Source: Helicobacter colisuis
Lineage (GTDB): Bacteria; Campylobacterota; Campylobacteria; Campylobacterales; Helicobacteraceae
Direction: 5' to 3'
NCBI RefSeq assembly: GCF_023646285.1
Contig: NZ_JAMOKX010000006.1
Span: forward strand, 1 to 64,000
Length of the DNA stretch: 64,000 nucleotides
Part shown: positions 44,265 through 55,944 of the stretch, piece by piece
Position numbering within the stretch: the first letter of the stretch is position 1
How the letters are laid out: each line of letters begins with the position of its first letter
Translations under genes and position numbers: made by a program
Notes under the pieces: generated by a model
Seen by the model: the letters and a program-made list of their open reading frames with translations, nothing else
Told to the model about the DNA's origin: nothing
The model's database searches: none

Positions 44265-46220
44265 ATGGCAAATTGCTGCAACACTTGCACAAATACCCAA
44301 AATACAATTCATACAGAGAGTGATTTTCAAAATAAACTAGCCCAAAGTCTTTTTTATTTTAGCATTATCCTTTATCTTATTGCACTTAGTGGAGATTTTG
44401 GAATCTTTAATTTTCATCTTAATGCCCCCATGCTTTATGGTTTTTATCTTTTCTGCTATTTTGCTTTAGGCTATGAAATTTTAAAAAAGGCATTGATTGG
44501 GTTTTATAAACGCGAATTTTTTAACGAAAATAGCCTTATGGCACTTGCAAGCATTGGAGCTTGGGCGATCTCTCAGGGAGCTGAAGCCGTAGCAATCTTA
44601 CTTTTTTATCGCATTGGAGAAGCTTTAGAGAGTTTGGTTGTTGAAAAATCTAAAAAATCTATTCGCACCCTCGCCTCTATAAAAATAGAACAAGCCCATT
44701 TATTTAAAAATGAAAAAATTGAAAATATTGATCCAAAAAATATTCAAGAAGGCGATATTTTAGTAATTTTTGCTGGGGAAAGAATCCCTGCTGATGGAAT
44801 CATTATAAAAGGCGAGGGTAGTGTTGATAACTCTGCACTTAATGGAGAATCCTTGCCACAAAATGTAAAAGTGGGAGATTCTCTTTTTTCTGGCAGCATT
44901 AATCTTGATTCTATTTTACATTTAAAAGCCGCTAAAAGCTATGAAAATTCAACCTTTAGCAAAATTATCAAGCTAATTGAAGAGGGTAGTGCGCAAAAAA
45001 GCAGAAGTGAAGAGTTTATCACAAAATTTGCACGTTACTACACCCCCATTGTAACGCTTTTAGCCTTTGGCATTATTCTTTTCCCTACACTTTATTTTTG
45101 GGCTTTTGGTCAAATGGAATTAATAGAAGCACTTAAAATTTGGCTTTATCGTGGAATTATCTTTTTAGTCGTCTCTTGTCCTTGCGCTTTGGTAATCTCT
45201 ATTCCACTAACCTTTTTTGCTTCACTTGGAAAAGCTTCAAAAGAAGGAATTTTAATCAAAGGCTCTAGCTATATTGAAGCCCTAAAAGATGCTAATGCCA
45301 TTATTTTTGATAAAACAGGAACTCTAACAAAGGGCAAACTAATCATTAAAAAAATTAATTCTTATAAAAATTATGATGAAAAATTTATATTAAAAATTGC
45401 TCAATTGCTCGAATCTCACTCTAACCACCCCATTGCAAAAGCCATTATGAACTACAACAATGAAATAAACTTGCAAAAAGATTTAAAAAAACTTAGTAAC
45501 CTCAAAGAAAGCTCTGGAGGCGGAGTGAGTGCGATGTTTGAAAATAAAGCCATTGCTTTGGGGAATGCTCGTTTTATTCAATCCCTAACAAAACAAAATC
45601 TCCCAAAAGATTCTAGTTTAAAATGCCAAATTTTCATTGCCTATGATGGAGAAACCATTGGAGATATTATCTTAGAAGATGCCATAAAAAATGAAGCTAA
45701 AGAAGCTATAGAAAGGCTAAAAAGAGAGCATTTAGAAGAAATTTATATCCTAAGTGGTGATAAGGAAAGCGTCGTTCAAGAAGTCGCTCAAAGTCTAGGA
45801 ATCAAGCACTTTTTTGCCTCACTTTTGCCAAATGACAAAGTCAATCATCTAAAAATAATCCTCCAAACCCAAAATCAAAAAAATAAAAAAGTGATTTTTG
45901 TAGGAGATGGAATCAACGATGCACCTTCTCTTGCACTTTGTGATATTGGTATTGCAATGGGAAAAACAGGGAGTGATGTCGCGCTAGAGGGAGCAGATAT
46001 TGTTATTATGAATGATGACTTAAGAAAAATTCCAAAAGTCTTGCAAATTGCCAAAAAAACAAGGCAAATCTTGTGGCAGAATATTTTCTTGGCTTTGGGT
46101 GTTAAAATAGGAATTATGATTCTTGGTGCCTTTGGAGCAACAAACCTATGGATAGCTCTTTTTGGCGATGTGGGAGTTGCACTTTTAGCTTTACTAAATG
46201 CCATTAGAGCCATTCGCTAA
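44265..46220 (+). CDS. Heavy-metal (Zn/Cd/Pb) P1B-type ATPase
   Basis: This 651-residue pump exports metal ions. It has the membrane site SCPCALVIS (C305, C307), the phosphorylation site DKTGTLT (D349), the HP motif HSNHPIAKAIM, GDGINDAPSLA, and an aspartate in the last helices (FGDVGVAL), the set found in CadA/ZntA proteins. The usual N-terminal HMA domain is absent; instead there is a short Cys-rich start (CCNTCTNT). It follows the ArsR gene by 15 bases. Substrate class Zn/Cd/Pb is likely; the exact metal is not. Confidence 0.92.
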   Translation: MANCCNTCTNTQNTIHTESDFQNKLAQSLFYFSIILYLIALSGDFGIFNFHLNAPMLYGFYLFCYFALGYEILKKALIGFYKREFFNENSLMALASIGAWAISQGAEAVAILLFYRIGEALESLVVEKSKKSIRTLASIKIEQAHLFKNEKIENIDPKNIQEGDILVIFAGERIPADGIIIKGEGSVDNSALNGESLPQNVKVGDSLFSGSINLDSILHLKAAKSYENSTFSKIIKLIEEGSAQKSRSEEFITKFARYYTPIVTLLAFGIILFPTLYFWAFGQMELIEALKIWLYRGIIFLVVSCPCALVISIPLTFFASLGKASKEGILIKGSSYIEALKDANAIIFDKTGTLTKGKLIIKKINSYKNYDEKFILKIAQLLESHSNHPIAKAIMNYNNEINLQKDLKKLSNLKESSGGGVSAMFENKAIALGNARFIQSLTKQNLPKDSSLKCQIFIAYDGETIGDIILEDAIKNEAKEAIERLKREHLEEIYILSGDKESVVQEVAQSLGIKHFFASLLPNDKVNHLKIILQTQNQKNKKVIFVGDGINDAPSLALCDIGIAMGKTGSDVALEGADIVIMNDDLRKIPKVLQIAKKTRQILWQNIFLALGVKIGIMILGAFGATNLWIALFGDVGVALLALLNAIRAIR

Positions 46221-46237
46221 GTAAGGTTCTGCCTTAC
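46221..46237 (+). terminator. Hairpin after the P-type ATPase gene
   Basis: GTAAGG (46221-46226) and CCTTAC (46232-46237) form a 6-bp stem with a 5-base loop directly after the stop codon, followed by AAGCTTAAAAAAATTC. It is a modest terminator candidate. Confidence 0.4.
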
Positions 46238-46332
46238 AAGCTTAAAAAAATTCATTAAAACTTAACATTTTTTAGTAAAATTTCTTCATACTTTTTTGTA
46301 AGAATTCCATAAAACATTTTAAAGGAATTGCT

Positions 46333-46530
46333 ATGAAAATAATCTTTGAAAAAAATGATGAAAATGTCAATTTAAAAAATATATTTATTCTTAGCATAAA
46401 AAGCTACATTAAGGTTTTATATCAACAAGGTATGAACAAAACAGAAATTAAACAAAAAATCTCTCTTGAATCCAAAAATTTTAATCATCATCATAATTTA
46501 ATCCTTACTAATTACAAGAGTTTTAATTAA
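46333..46530 (+). CDS. Small orphan protein of unknown function
   Basis: This 65-residue protein has a good ribosome-binding site (AAAGGAA, 6 bases before the ATG). A central part, SYIKVLYQQGMNKTEIKQKI, looks like a short helix-turn-helix of the kind seen in small regulators, and the C-terminal half is rich in Asn and His. No family is recognised. It lies alone between the metal operon and the SMR leader, with 102 bases of upstream DNA. Confidence 0.55.
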   Translation: MKIIFEKNDENVNLKNIFILSIKSYIKVLYQQGMNKTEIKQKISLESKNFNHHHNLILTNYKSFN

Positions 46531-46549
46531 GTTTTGTATCAAAATTTTT

Positions 46550-46558
46550 TGCTAGAAT
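46550..46558 (+). promoter_or_regulatory. Promoter of the SMR leader peptide and exporter operon
   Basis: TGCTAGAAT (46550-46558) is an extended -10 element 35 bases before the leader-peptide ATG. Confidence 0.55.
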
Positions 46559-46593
46559 TTCACACCAAGGCTCGTTTATAAAAAGGAGGGAAA

Positions 46594-46677
46594 ATGTATT
46601 GTAAGTTTTCTGCCAAACCAACACTAAAAGCCTTAAAAACTATTTTTAACATTATGGCACTACAAACTCTTTATTAA
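46594..46677 (+). CDS. Leader peptide upstream of paired SMR genes
   Basis: A 27-codon reading frame follows a very strong ribosome-binding site (AAAAGGAGGG, 4 bases before the ATG at 46594) and ends with TAA at 46675-46677. The peptide is short, basic and Leu/Thr-rich (it begins YCKFSAKPTLKALKTI), with no membrane anchor. It lies between an extended -10 promoter and the first SMR gene, which starts 69 bases after its stop. This is the arrangement of translational attenuators of resistance genes, but no alternative stem sequestering the SMR ribosome-binding site is obvious. Role inferred. Confidence 0.5.
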   Translation: MYCKFSAKPTLKALKTIFNIMALQTLY

Positions 46678-46746
46678 TCAACTTCATCTTTTTGTTTTAT
46701 TTTTACAATCTTAAAAATATTTATCATTGTTATTTGGGGGAAGCTT

Positions 46747-47166
46747 ATGAAATTGGGCTGGTTTTGTGTTATTCTTGGTGGAATCATCGAAATTTTTTGG
46801 GTGAGTGGATTAAAGTATTCAACAAGTTTTTTAGAATATTTTTTTACTGCTTTTGGAATTTGCTGTTCATTTGTGCTAATGATTCTAGCGACAAAAAAAA
46901 TTGAGGTAAGTATTGCTTATGCTGTGTTTGTGGGAATTGGTGCTGCTGGAGTAGCGCTTAGTGAGATTCTTGTTTTTAATGCTCCAACCAATCCTTTGCA
47001 ACTTACTTTAATTGTCCTTTTGATTTTAAGTATTATAGGCTTAAAGCTTGTAAGCAAAGAGAGTGATAAACAAGATATAAAAGCCATTGAAGAAATTTCT
47101 AAAGATTTAGGGATTAATGAATTAGATAATCAGCTTGAAACGCTTAATTCAAAGGATTTAAGATGA
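46747..47166 (+). CDS. SMR-family transporter subunit with an extended C-terminal tail
   Basis: This 139-residue small multidrug resistance protein has four membrane helices (about 1-102) with the conserved glutamate in GGIIEIFWVSGLKYS (E14) and the VFVGIGAAGVALSEI motif (near 60). Typical SMR proteins have 105-110 residues; this one continues with a charged, mainly acidic cytoplasmic tail (about 103-139). It is followed immediately by a second SMR gene with a TAAGATGAG-type junction, so they probably form an antiparallel heterodimer exporting cations or guanidinium. Confidence 0.88.
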   Translation: MKLGWFCVILGGIIEIFWVSGLKYSTSFLEYFFTAFGICCSFVLMILATKKIEVSIAYAVFVGIGAAGVALSEILVFNAPTNPLQLTLIVLLILSIIGLKLVSKESDKQDIKAIEEISKDLGINELDNQLETLNSKDLR

Positions 47167-47477
47167 GTTGGGTATTTTTGATTTTAGCTGGGATTACAGA
47201 GATTTTTGGAGTGATTTGCATAAAAAAATTTGCGCTTGATAACAAGAAAATCTATCTATTAGGCATTTTTCTTTTGTTTGTCCTTAGCTTAAGTCTTTTG
47301 TCTTTGGGATTAAGAGAGATTCCAATGAGTATTGCTTATGCTATTTGGACAGGCATCGGGACAGCTGGTGGAGTGCTTGTGGGGATTTTTTTATATAATG
47401 AATCAAAAAGCTTCTCCAAGCTTTTCTTTGTTACTAGTATTGTGGTTTGTAGCGTTGGACTTAAGGCTTTTTCATAA
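47163..47477 (+). CDS. SMR-family transporter, second subunit
   Basis: This 104-residue SMR protein has four membrane helices, the conserved acidic residue in ILAGITEIFGVICIKK (E13), and the WTGIGTAGGVLVGIF motif (near 61). It is of standard length and starts 4 bases inside the end of the partner gene. Paired SMR genes of this kind (EbrAB, YkkCD, GdnCD) act as heterodimers. The exported compound, whether quaternary ammonium cation or guanidinium, cannot be told from sequence. Confidence 0.9.
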   Translation: MSWVFLILAGITEIFGVICIKKFALDNKKIYLLGIFLLFVLSLSLLSLGLREIPMSIAYAIWTGIGTAGGVLVGIFLYNESKSFSKLFFVTSIVVCSVGLKAFS

Positions 47478-47481
47478 AATT

Positions 47482-48035
47482 TTAATTATTTTGTGAATTT
47501 ACTTTTGTTTCTTGGGTTTCAAAAGGGGGTCCTTTTTGGATTATTTGCGTTAGATTCGCTGCTTTTTGTGGGTCCATTTTAGCTAGAATCTTGCCCACCA
47601 CTTTTGTATCTAGTGCAAACAATATCATCGCTGCTTCAGATTCTGGGAGATTTTCCAAAATTGCAGCAGATTTAGAATCTTTCATACCTGCATAAGTTGT
47701 GCCAATTTTGCTCTGTGTGGTATTTTTTATTTCTGCTAGAATCTTTTCATTTTTTTCTAAAAGCCTTTTAATTGCCTCTTCTCTTTGTTCTAATTCCTTT
47801 TTTTCAGCCGCCAAAGCCGCTTCTCGTTTTTTTAAATCCGCATCTTTTTGGTCTAAAACATTTTGAGTGGCACTTTGCAAAGCTTGCAAGGCTTGTTGTT
47901 GTTCATCAATCTTTTCAATCTCTCGCAAAATTTCTGCTTTTCTCTGTTCAAAAATAATATTGCAATCAACAATCCCACTCCCTTCCACACTCCACAAAAA
48001 ACTTGTCAGATAAAAGCCAAAAAACACTGCTTTTT

Positions 48036-48039
<4 letters not shown>
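47482..48039 (-). CDS. MotE-like periplasmic coiled-coil protein (MgtE N-domain)
   Basis: This 185-residue protein has an N-terminal signal or anchor (about 1-20), a long Glu/Lys/Gln-rich coiled coil (about 28-105), and a C-terminal MgtE intracellular N-type domain (about 118-170: KSAAILENLPESEAAMILFALDT then KILAKMDPQKAANL). This arrangement matches MotE chaperones of the flagellar stator and C. jejuni Cj1496c, from memory. It overlaps fliJ by ATGA, supporting a flagellar role. Confidence 0.78.
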
Positions 48040-50553
<2,514 letters not shown>

Positions 50554-50677
50554 ACATTATCCTTAAAAATTCTCTCTAAAAGTTGCATTATAACATAGTT
50601 TTTTATATTTATTTGATTAAAGGGCAAAAACCAAACACTTATGATAAAATTCACATTACCATAAATGGAGGTGAAAA

Positions 50678-50995
50678 ATGGCTTTTAAAATCAATACTCT
50701 AGTTTCTCTAACTCCAAAAGAACCACACAAACCACAAACCACAAAGCCCCAAAAACCACAGGAGAATCAACAAACCTCAACACAAAATTCTAATCCTATT
50801 AAAAAACCTCTTGGAAATTTAGATTCTACTCTTCCACAAAGCTCTAATAGTGCTTTTAGCTCACTTTTTCTCTCCCAAAAAGATTGGCTACAAAAAGAAT
50901 TTGGAATCACCGATGAAACAATCAAAGATTTACTAAAAGAAAGCCAAGAGCAAGACTATATTTCTGATTTTTTGTGGAAATTTCAAAAACTCTAA
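50678..50995 (+). CDS. Uncharacterised Pro/Gln/Ser-rich small protein
   Basis: This 105-residue protein starts at an ATG with GGAGG about 7 bases upstream. The first 60 residues are low-complexity (Lys/Pro/Gln/Thr/Asn/Ser-rich and probably disordered), and the C-terminal 40 form a helical part (LSQKDWLQKEFGITDETIKD and onward). No family is recognised. It is monocistronic by spacing, between hisZ and hom. Confidence 0.65.
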   Translation: MAFKINTLVSLTPKEPHKPQTTKPQKPQENQQTSTQNSNPIKKPLGNLDSTLPQSSNSAFSSLFLSQKDWLQKEFGITDETIKDLLKESQEQDYISDFLWKFQKL

Positions 50996-51054
50996 AATAA
51001 CACACCAAACTCTACAAAATTTCCTTAAAACTTAAAAAAATCTTATTTTTAAAA

Positions 51055-51063
51055 TGCTATAAT
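51055..51063 (+). promoter_or_regulatory. hom extended -10 promoter
   Basis: TGCTATAAT (51055-51063), 28 bases before the hom ATG, is a perfect extended -10 element with a T-rich region upstream. Confidence 0.65.
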
Positions 51064-51090
51064 TCAACTTTATCTAAAAAAGGCACTTTT

Positions 51091-52368
51091 ATGAAAAAAC
51101 AATTAAATATCGGAATCATTGGGCTAGGCGTCGTTGGAAGCAGTGTTGCAAAAATTTTAAAAGAAAATCAAGATCTCATTGCAGCAAGAGCAGGTTGCCA
51201 AATTATCATTAAAAAGGGTGTGGTGAAAAATCTCTCAAAAAGTCGAGAAATCTTTGATTTTCCTATCACAAATGAAGTAGAAAGCATTTTAGAAGATCCT
51301 GAAATTGATATTATTGTGGAGTTAGCAGGAGGTGTTCAAGAGCCTTTTGAAATTGCTAAAAAAGCGCTTTATCACTCCAAAGCCTTTATCACTGCCAATA
51401 AAGCAATGCTTGCCTATCACCGCTATGATTTACAAAAAATTGCCGGAGACTTACCAATTGGTTTTGAAGCAAGTGTAGCAGGTGGGATTCCTATTATCAA
51501 AGCCTTGCGCGATGGACTTGGTGCTAATCATATCTTAAGTATTTGTGGAATCATCAATGGGACTTGTAATTATATTTTAACACAGATGAAAGAACAGAAT
51601 CTTAGTTTTGAAGAAGCTTTAAAAGAAGCTCAAGAGCTTGGCTATGCAGAGAGTGATCCTAGTTTTGATATTGGTGGTTATGATGCCGCACACAAACTTT
51701 TGATTCTAGCAAGTATTGCTTATGGAATTGATGCTAAGCCTGAAGATATTTTAATTGAAGGAATCACACAAATCACACAAGAAGACATAGATTTTGCAAA
51801 AGAATTTGGATACAACCTTAAGCTTTTAGGAATCGCTAAAAAGGACAAAGAAAGTGTGGAACTTAGAATCCACCCTACTTTATTGCCACAAAATGCGATG
51901 ATTGGTAAAGTTGATGGAGTGATGAATGCTATTAGTGTGGTAGGTGATAATGTAGGCGAAACACTCTTTTATGGCGCAGGTGCAGGGGGAAATGCAACTG
52001 CAAGCGCTGTTATTTCAGATATTATTGAAATTGCTCGCACCAAAAGCTCTCCAATGCTTGGTTTTAAATCCTCCATTGAAAAAAATCTCACACTCAAGCC
52101 CATAGCGGAGATTCAAAGTGCCTATTATTTACGAATTATTGTCCTTGATAAACCTGGAGTTTTGGCTCAAATTACAACGATTCTAGGGCAACAAGAAATC
52201 TCTATTGATACTTTCTTACAACGCAAGGCTAAAAATAAGAATCATTCTACCTTATTGCTTTCTACTCACACTTGTCTTGAATCAAAGATTCAAATTGCCA
52301 TAGAAAAAATCAATAACCTAGAAATCACACAGGAAAAACCTGTAATGATACGGATTGAGAAAAACTAA
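51091..52368 (+). CDS. hom: Homoserine dehydrogenase
   Basis: This 425-residue enzyme reduces aspartate semialdehyde to homoserine for methionine, threonine and isoleucine synthesis. It has the Rossmann motif [17 protein letters not shown] (near residue 8), the catalytic region [31 protein letters not shown], and a C-terminal ACT domain ([19 protein letters not shown], about 350-425) for feedback regulation. An extended -10 promoter lies just upstream. It ends in a TAATG overlap with yraN. Confidence 0.96.
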   Translation: MKKQLNIGIIGLGVVGSSVAKILKENQDLIAARAGCQIIIKKGVVKNLSKSREIFDFPITNEVESILEDPEIDIIVELAGGVQEPFEIAKKALYHSKAFITANKAMLAYHRYDLQKIAGDLPIGFEASVAGGIPIIKALRDGLGANHILSICGIINGTCNYILTQMKEQNLSFEEALKEAQELGYAESDPSFDIGGYDAAHKLLILASIAYGIDAKPEDILIEGITQITQEDIDFAKEFGYNLKLLGIAKKDKESVELRIHPTLLPQNAMIGKVDGVMNAISVVGDNVGETLFYGAGAGGNATASAVISDIIEIARTKSSPMLGFKSSIEKNLTLKPIAEIQSAYYLRIIVLDKPGVLAQITTILGQQEISIDTFLQRKAKNKNHSTLLLSTHTCLESKIQIAIEKINNLEITQEKPVMIRIEKN

Positions 52369-52724
52369 TGAATACCACTCAAAAGGGAAAAGAAGCCGAA
52401 TCTTTTGCCTGTGAGTATCTCAAAAATCAAAACTTTGAAATCTTAAAACAAAACTTTTTCACATCCTTTGGGGAAATTGACATTATTGCTAAAAAAGAGG
52501 GGGTTTTATACTTTATTGAAGTTAAAAGTGGAATTGGTTTTGAACCTGTATTTAATATCACCAAAACTAAACTAACGCGTTTAATTAAAAGTATTGAAGT
52601 GTATTTAAAAGCAGAAAAAAATAAAGATTCTTATTGCCTTAGTGCAATTATTCTCTCTAAGGAAACTGCAAAAGATTCTGCTTTTAAAATCCAATGGATT
52701 GAAAATTTAACACTTTTTCTCTAG
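52368..52724 (+). CDS. YraN-family (UPF0102) nuclease-like protein
   Basis: This 118-residue protein has the family pattern [20 protein letters not shown], then [25 protein letters not shown], where GEIDII and EVK form a restriction-endonuclease-type fold active site. UPF0102 members are proposed DNA-processing nucleases of unknown function. It is translationally coupled to hom. Its stop shares the tetranucleotide CTAG with the convergent queF stop. Confidence 0.88.
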   Translation: MNTTQKGKEAESFACEYLKNQNFEILKQNFFTSFGEIDIIAKKEGVLYFIEVKSGIGFEPVFNITKTKLTRLIKSIEVYLKAEKNKDSYCLSAIILSKETAKDSAFKIQWIENLTLFL

Positions 52725-53188
52725 CGATTATCAATTTTTTCTGGATATAAATCGTGGTTTAAAAGCCTAAATTCTGCCATTTCTGCATATTTGGTATTAG
52801 GGATTCCATAATTCACATAAGGATCTATGCTAATCCCCCCTCTTGGTGTAAATTTTCCCCAAACCTCAATATATTTTGGCTCCATAAGCTCTACTAAATC
52901 ATCTAAAATCACATTCACACAATCTTCGTGAAAACCTCCGTGATTCCTAAAACTAAAAAGATAAAGTTTTAATGATTTTGATTCCACCATTTTAAGATTA
53001 GGAATATAAGAAATATAAATCGTAGCAAAATCTGGCTGTCCTGTAATAGGGCAAAGACTTGTAAATTCAGGGCAATTAAATTTTACAAAATAATCGCGTT
53101 TAGAATGTTTATTTTCAAAAGTCTCTAACACTTCTTTATTGTATTGAAAAACATAATCTGTTTGTTTTCCTAATTGTTTTAATTCCAT
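52721..53188 (-). CDS. queF: NADPH-dependent 7-cyano-7-deazaguanine reductase
   Basis: This 155-residue enzyme makes preQ1 from preQ0 in queuosine synthesis. The catalytic cysteine lies in [18 protein letters not shown] (near residue 48), and [17 protein letters not shown] (near 85) is the NADPH/substrate motif. The length fits the short bacterial type. The ATG at 53188 has GGAAGG 6 bases upstream; a TTG at 53194 would add two residues. The VUT-type transporter at 33180 may supply its precursor. Confidence 0.95.
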   Translation of the reverse strand: MELKQLGKQTDYVFQYNKEVLETFENKHSKRDYFVKFNCPEFTSLCPITGQPDFATIYISYIPNLKMVESKSLKLYLFSFRNHGGFHEDCVNVILDDLVELMEPKYIEVWGKFTPRGGISIDPYVNYGIPNTKYAEMAEFRLLNHDLYPEKIDNR

Positions 53189-53282
53189 AAGCAACCTTCC
53201 AAATTTTACAGAATCTTTATTTATTTCATATATTTTAATTTAACTTTACAAAGCTACCCAAAAAATGGATAACTTCTAAAAA

Positions 53283-54491
53283 TTAAAAAAATGGAAATTT
53301 TAGTGTTCCACTAATTACAAATGCATTAATCAAATCAATAAAAAATGCTCCTACTAAAGGAACGATGATAAATGCCATATGGCTTGGTCCATAGTGTTGA
53401 GTAACTGTTTGCATATTTACCATTGCTGTTGGAGTTGCACCTAATCCAAAGCCACAATGTCCAGCTGCTAAAACAGCTGCATCATAATCTTTACCACAAT
53501 ATCTAAAAGTAATAAAAACCGCATAAAATACCATAATGACTACTTGAATAAGTAAAATTACTAACATTGGCAATGCCAAAGAAACAAGTTCCATAAGATT
53601 AATTGTTATTAAAGCAAATGCAAGGAATAAAGAAAGTGAAACATTTCCAAGCACTGCTACTTCTCTATCAAAAACTTGATGAATCTTAGTAGCTTGTAAA
53701 ACATTTCGCAAAACTGCCCCTACAAGCAAACACCAAACAAAAGTTGGTAAAGTAAAAGAACTTCCTTGAAAGAATTTTGCCACCATTGTTCCTATAAGCA
53801 ATGAAATTGCAATCAATGCTAGTGATTCAACAAAGGAAGTCGCTGTGATTAAGCGTTCTTTTCCAGGCTTTTCAAAAGCAATTTCTATTTCATCTTGTGA
53901 ATGTTCATTAGGAAGTTTTAAATTGTATCTTTTTACCAAATAATGTGCCACAGGACCACCGATAATTCCACCTGCAATTAATCCAAAAGTCGCACAAGCC
54001 ATCGCTACTTCTAAAGCAGCTGTGAAATTATAAGGTGAATTTTTAAATACCTCTGCCCAAGCAGCACCTGTCCCATGCCCACCACTCATTGTAATAGAAC
54101 CGCCTAAAAGTCCTATAAGTGGATTAACACCCATAATTTTAGCCACTATAATTCCAGCAATGTTTTGTAAAATCAAAAGTCCTGCTACGATAAATAAAAA
54201 TCCAAAAAGAATCTTTCCACCCTTTTTAAAAGAAGCAAAATCTGCACTTAATCCAATACTTGCATAAAAAGCTAACATTAAAGGATCTTTTAGAGAATTA
54301 TCAAATTGAAATTTAATTCCACCATATTTTAAAAGAAAGAAAATAGCAATTGCAACGATAATTCCCCCTACAACAGGTTCAGGAATATTATAATCTTGCA
54401 AAAATTTACTCCGCGAAATAATCCATCTTCCAAGTAACAATACTGCTACTAATGCCACCAAAGTCGCATAAAAATTCAATGAAATTTCCAT
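53283..54491 (-). CDS. gltS: Sodium/glutamate symporter
   Basis: This 402-residue protein has about ten or more membrane helices in two inverted halves and typical GltS stretches: SGGHGTGAAWAEVF (near residue 137) and AAGHCGFGLGATPTAMVNM (near 340), the two re-entrant substrate loops. It imports L-glutamate with sodium. It is a single gene with a ribosome-binding site before the ATG and no coupled neighbours. Confidence 0.93.
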   Translation of the reverse strand: MEISLNFYATLVALVAVLLLGRWIISRSKFLQDYNIPEPVVGGIIVAIAIFFLLKYGGIKFQFDNSLKDPLMLAFYASIGLSADFASFKKGGKILFGFLFIVAGLLILQNIAGIIVAKIMGVNPLIGLLGGSITMSGGHGTGAAWAEVFKNSPYNFTAALEVAMACATFGLIAGGIIGGPVAHYLVKRYNLKLPNEHSQDEIEIAFEKPGKERLITATSFVESLALIAISLLIGTMVAKFFQGSSFTLPTFVWCLLVGAVLRNVLQATKIHQVFDREVAVLGNVSLSLFLAFALITINLMELVSLALPMLVILLIQVVIMVFYAVFITFRYCGKDYDAAVLAAGHCGFGLGATPTAMVNMQTVTQHYGPSHMAFIIVPLVGAFFIDLINAFVISGTLKFPFF

Positions 54492-54579
54492 GATAAACCT
54501 TATTTGTATAAAATTAGTTAAACATTTTAATTAAAATAATATTATGCTTTTATAAATTTAAAAAATAATATTTTTAAAA

Positions 54580-55872
54580 TTAATTTTTTAGATTTTTAAA
54601 AATATTTTCCAAACAATCTATAACATAACAAACTTGTTCTTTTGTAATAATATAAGGAGGCATAAAATAAATTGTATTCCCTAAAGGTCGTAATAATAAG
54701 CCTTTTTTCAATGCCAAATTAAAAATTTCCAAACCCTTTCTTTGCCCCTCAAAGCCTACTAAATCAAAGGCAAAAACCATACCACAATGCCTTAAATTTT
54801 TTACAAAAGCAAAGGATTCTAAAATTTGCATTTTTTCCCAAATAAATTGTGAGAGAATCTTATTTTTTGTGATAACATTTTCTTTTTCAAAAAGATCCAA
54901 TACAGCATTTGCACAAGCACAAGCAAGGGGATTACCCGTATAAGAATGGGAATGCAAAAAAGACTTATTTTCTTCATAAGGAGCATAAAAAAGCTCATAA
55001 ATTTCATTTGTTGTTACTACCACTGACAATGGTAAATATCCTCCAGTAATGCCTTTACTTAAACATAAAAAATCTGGCACCACATCACATTGTTCATAAG
55101 CAAACATACTTCCACTTCGTCCAAAACCAACTGCAATCTCATCAAAAATCACATAAATACCATTTTCTTGACATAATGTAATCGCCTCTTTGATAAATTT
55201 ACTAGAATACATATTCATATTCCCTGCACATTGAATCAAAGGTTCTAACACAAAAGCTACAATTTCATCTTTTTTATCTGTTAAAACTTCTTTTAATTCT
55301 TTTAAAGATTCTTCATAATCTTCTCCAACAGGAGCTTTAATCTTTAGAGTTTGAAGTAAAATTGGCTGATAAACTTCTGTATAAATCCCAACATCTCCTA
55401 TGCTTAAAGCACCAATAGTTTCGCCGTGATAGGCATTTTGCAAACATAAAAATTTATTTTTTGTTTTACCTTTAATCGCTTGAGCGTGAAATGCCATTTT
55501 TAAGGCTACTTCAATCGCACTAGAACCATTATCTGCATAAAAACATTTATTTAATTTAGAATCTAAAAGTTTAACCAAACGATTTGATAAATCTATAATA
55601 GGCTTATGCGTAAATCCAGCAAAAATAATATGTTCTAATTTTTCTAATTGTTCTTTTAATTTTTGATTAATATAAGGATTGCAATGTCCAAAAAGATTAA
55701 CCCACCAACTTGAAATGCAATCTAAATATTGATTACCATCAAAATCATATAAATATACGCCTTTTGCAGATTGAATAGGGATTAGGGGAATGTTTTTTTC
55801 ATGATCTTGCATTTGTGTGCAAGGATGCCAAATGTGTTTTAAATCTTGTTGTATGAGTGTTTGAGAATCCAT
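54580..55872 (-). CDS. bioA: Adenosylmethionine-8-amino-7-oxononanoate aminotransferase
   Basis: This 430-residue PLP enzyme makes 7,8-diaminopelargonic acid in biotin synthesis. It opens with [14 protein letters not shown], has [16 protein letters not shown] (near residue 55), the PLP-binding lysine in [15 protein letters not shown] (near 275), and the [14 protein letters not shown] region. The length is typical. No other bio genes are adjacent. Confidence 0.95.
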   Translation of the reverse strand: MDSQTLIQQDLKHIWHPCTQMQDHEKNIPLIPIQSAKGVYLYDFDGNQYLDCISSWWVNLFGHCNPYINQKLKEQLEKLEHIIFAGFTHKPIIDLSNRLVKLLDSKLNKCFYADNGSSAIEVALKMAFHAQAIKGKTKNKFLCLQNAYHGETIGALSIGDVGIYTEVYQPILLQTLKIKAPVGEDYEESLKELKEVLTDKKDEIVAFVLEPLIQCAGNMNMYSSKFIKEAITLCQENGIYVIFDEIAVGFGRSGSMFAYEQCDVVPDFLCLSKGITGGYLPLSVVVTTNEIYELFYAPYEENKSFLHSHSYTGNPLACACANAVLDLFEKENVITKNKILSQFIWEKMQILESFAFVKNLRHCGMVFAFDLVGFEGQRKGLEIFNLALKKGLLLRPLGNTIYFMPPYIITKEQVCYVIDCLENIFKNLKN

Positions 55873-55944
55873 AAAATACCTTTAAAAATTTTTGGTATTT
55901 TACCGCAAATTTTAAAGGTATAAAAAATTTGAAGTTATTAAAAA

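Noticed and set aside
46560..46746. Guanidine-II (mini-ykkC) riboswitch before the SMR genes
   Set aside because: The two hairpins with ACGR loops that define this riboswitch are not present; a leader ORF is seen instead.
46692..46904. Alternative-frame ORF over the start of the first SMR gene
   Set aside because: It lies in another frame of a clear SMR gene, has aromatic-rich random composition and no ribosome-binding site.
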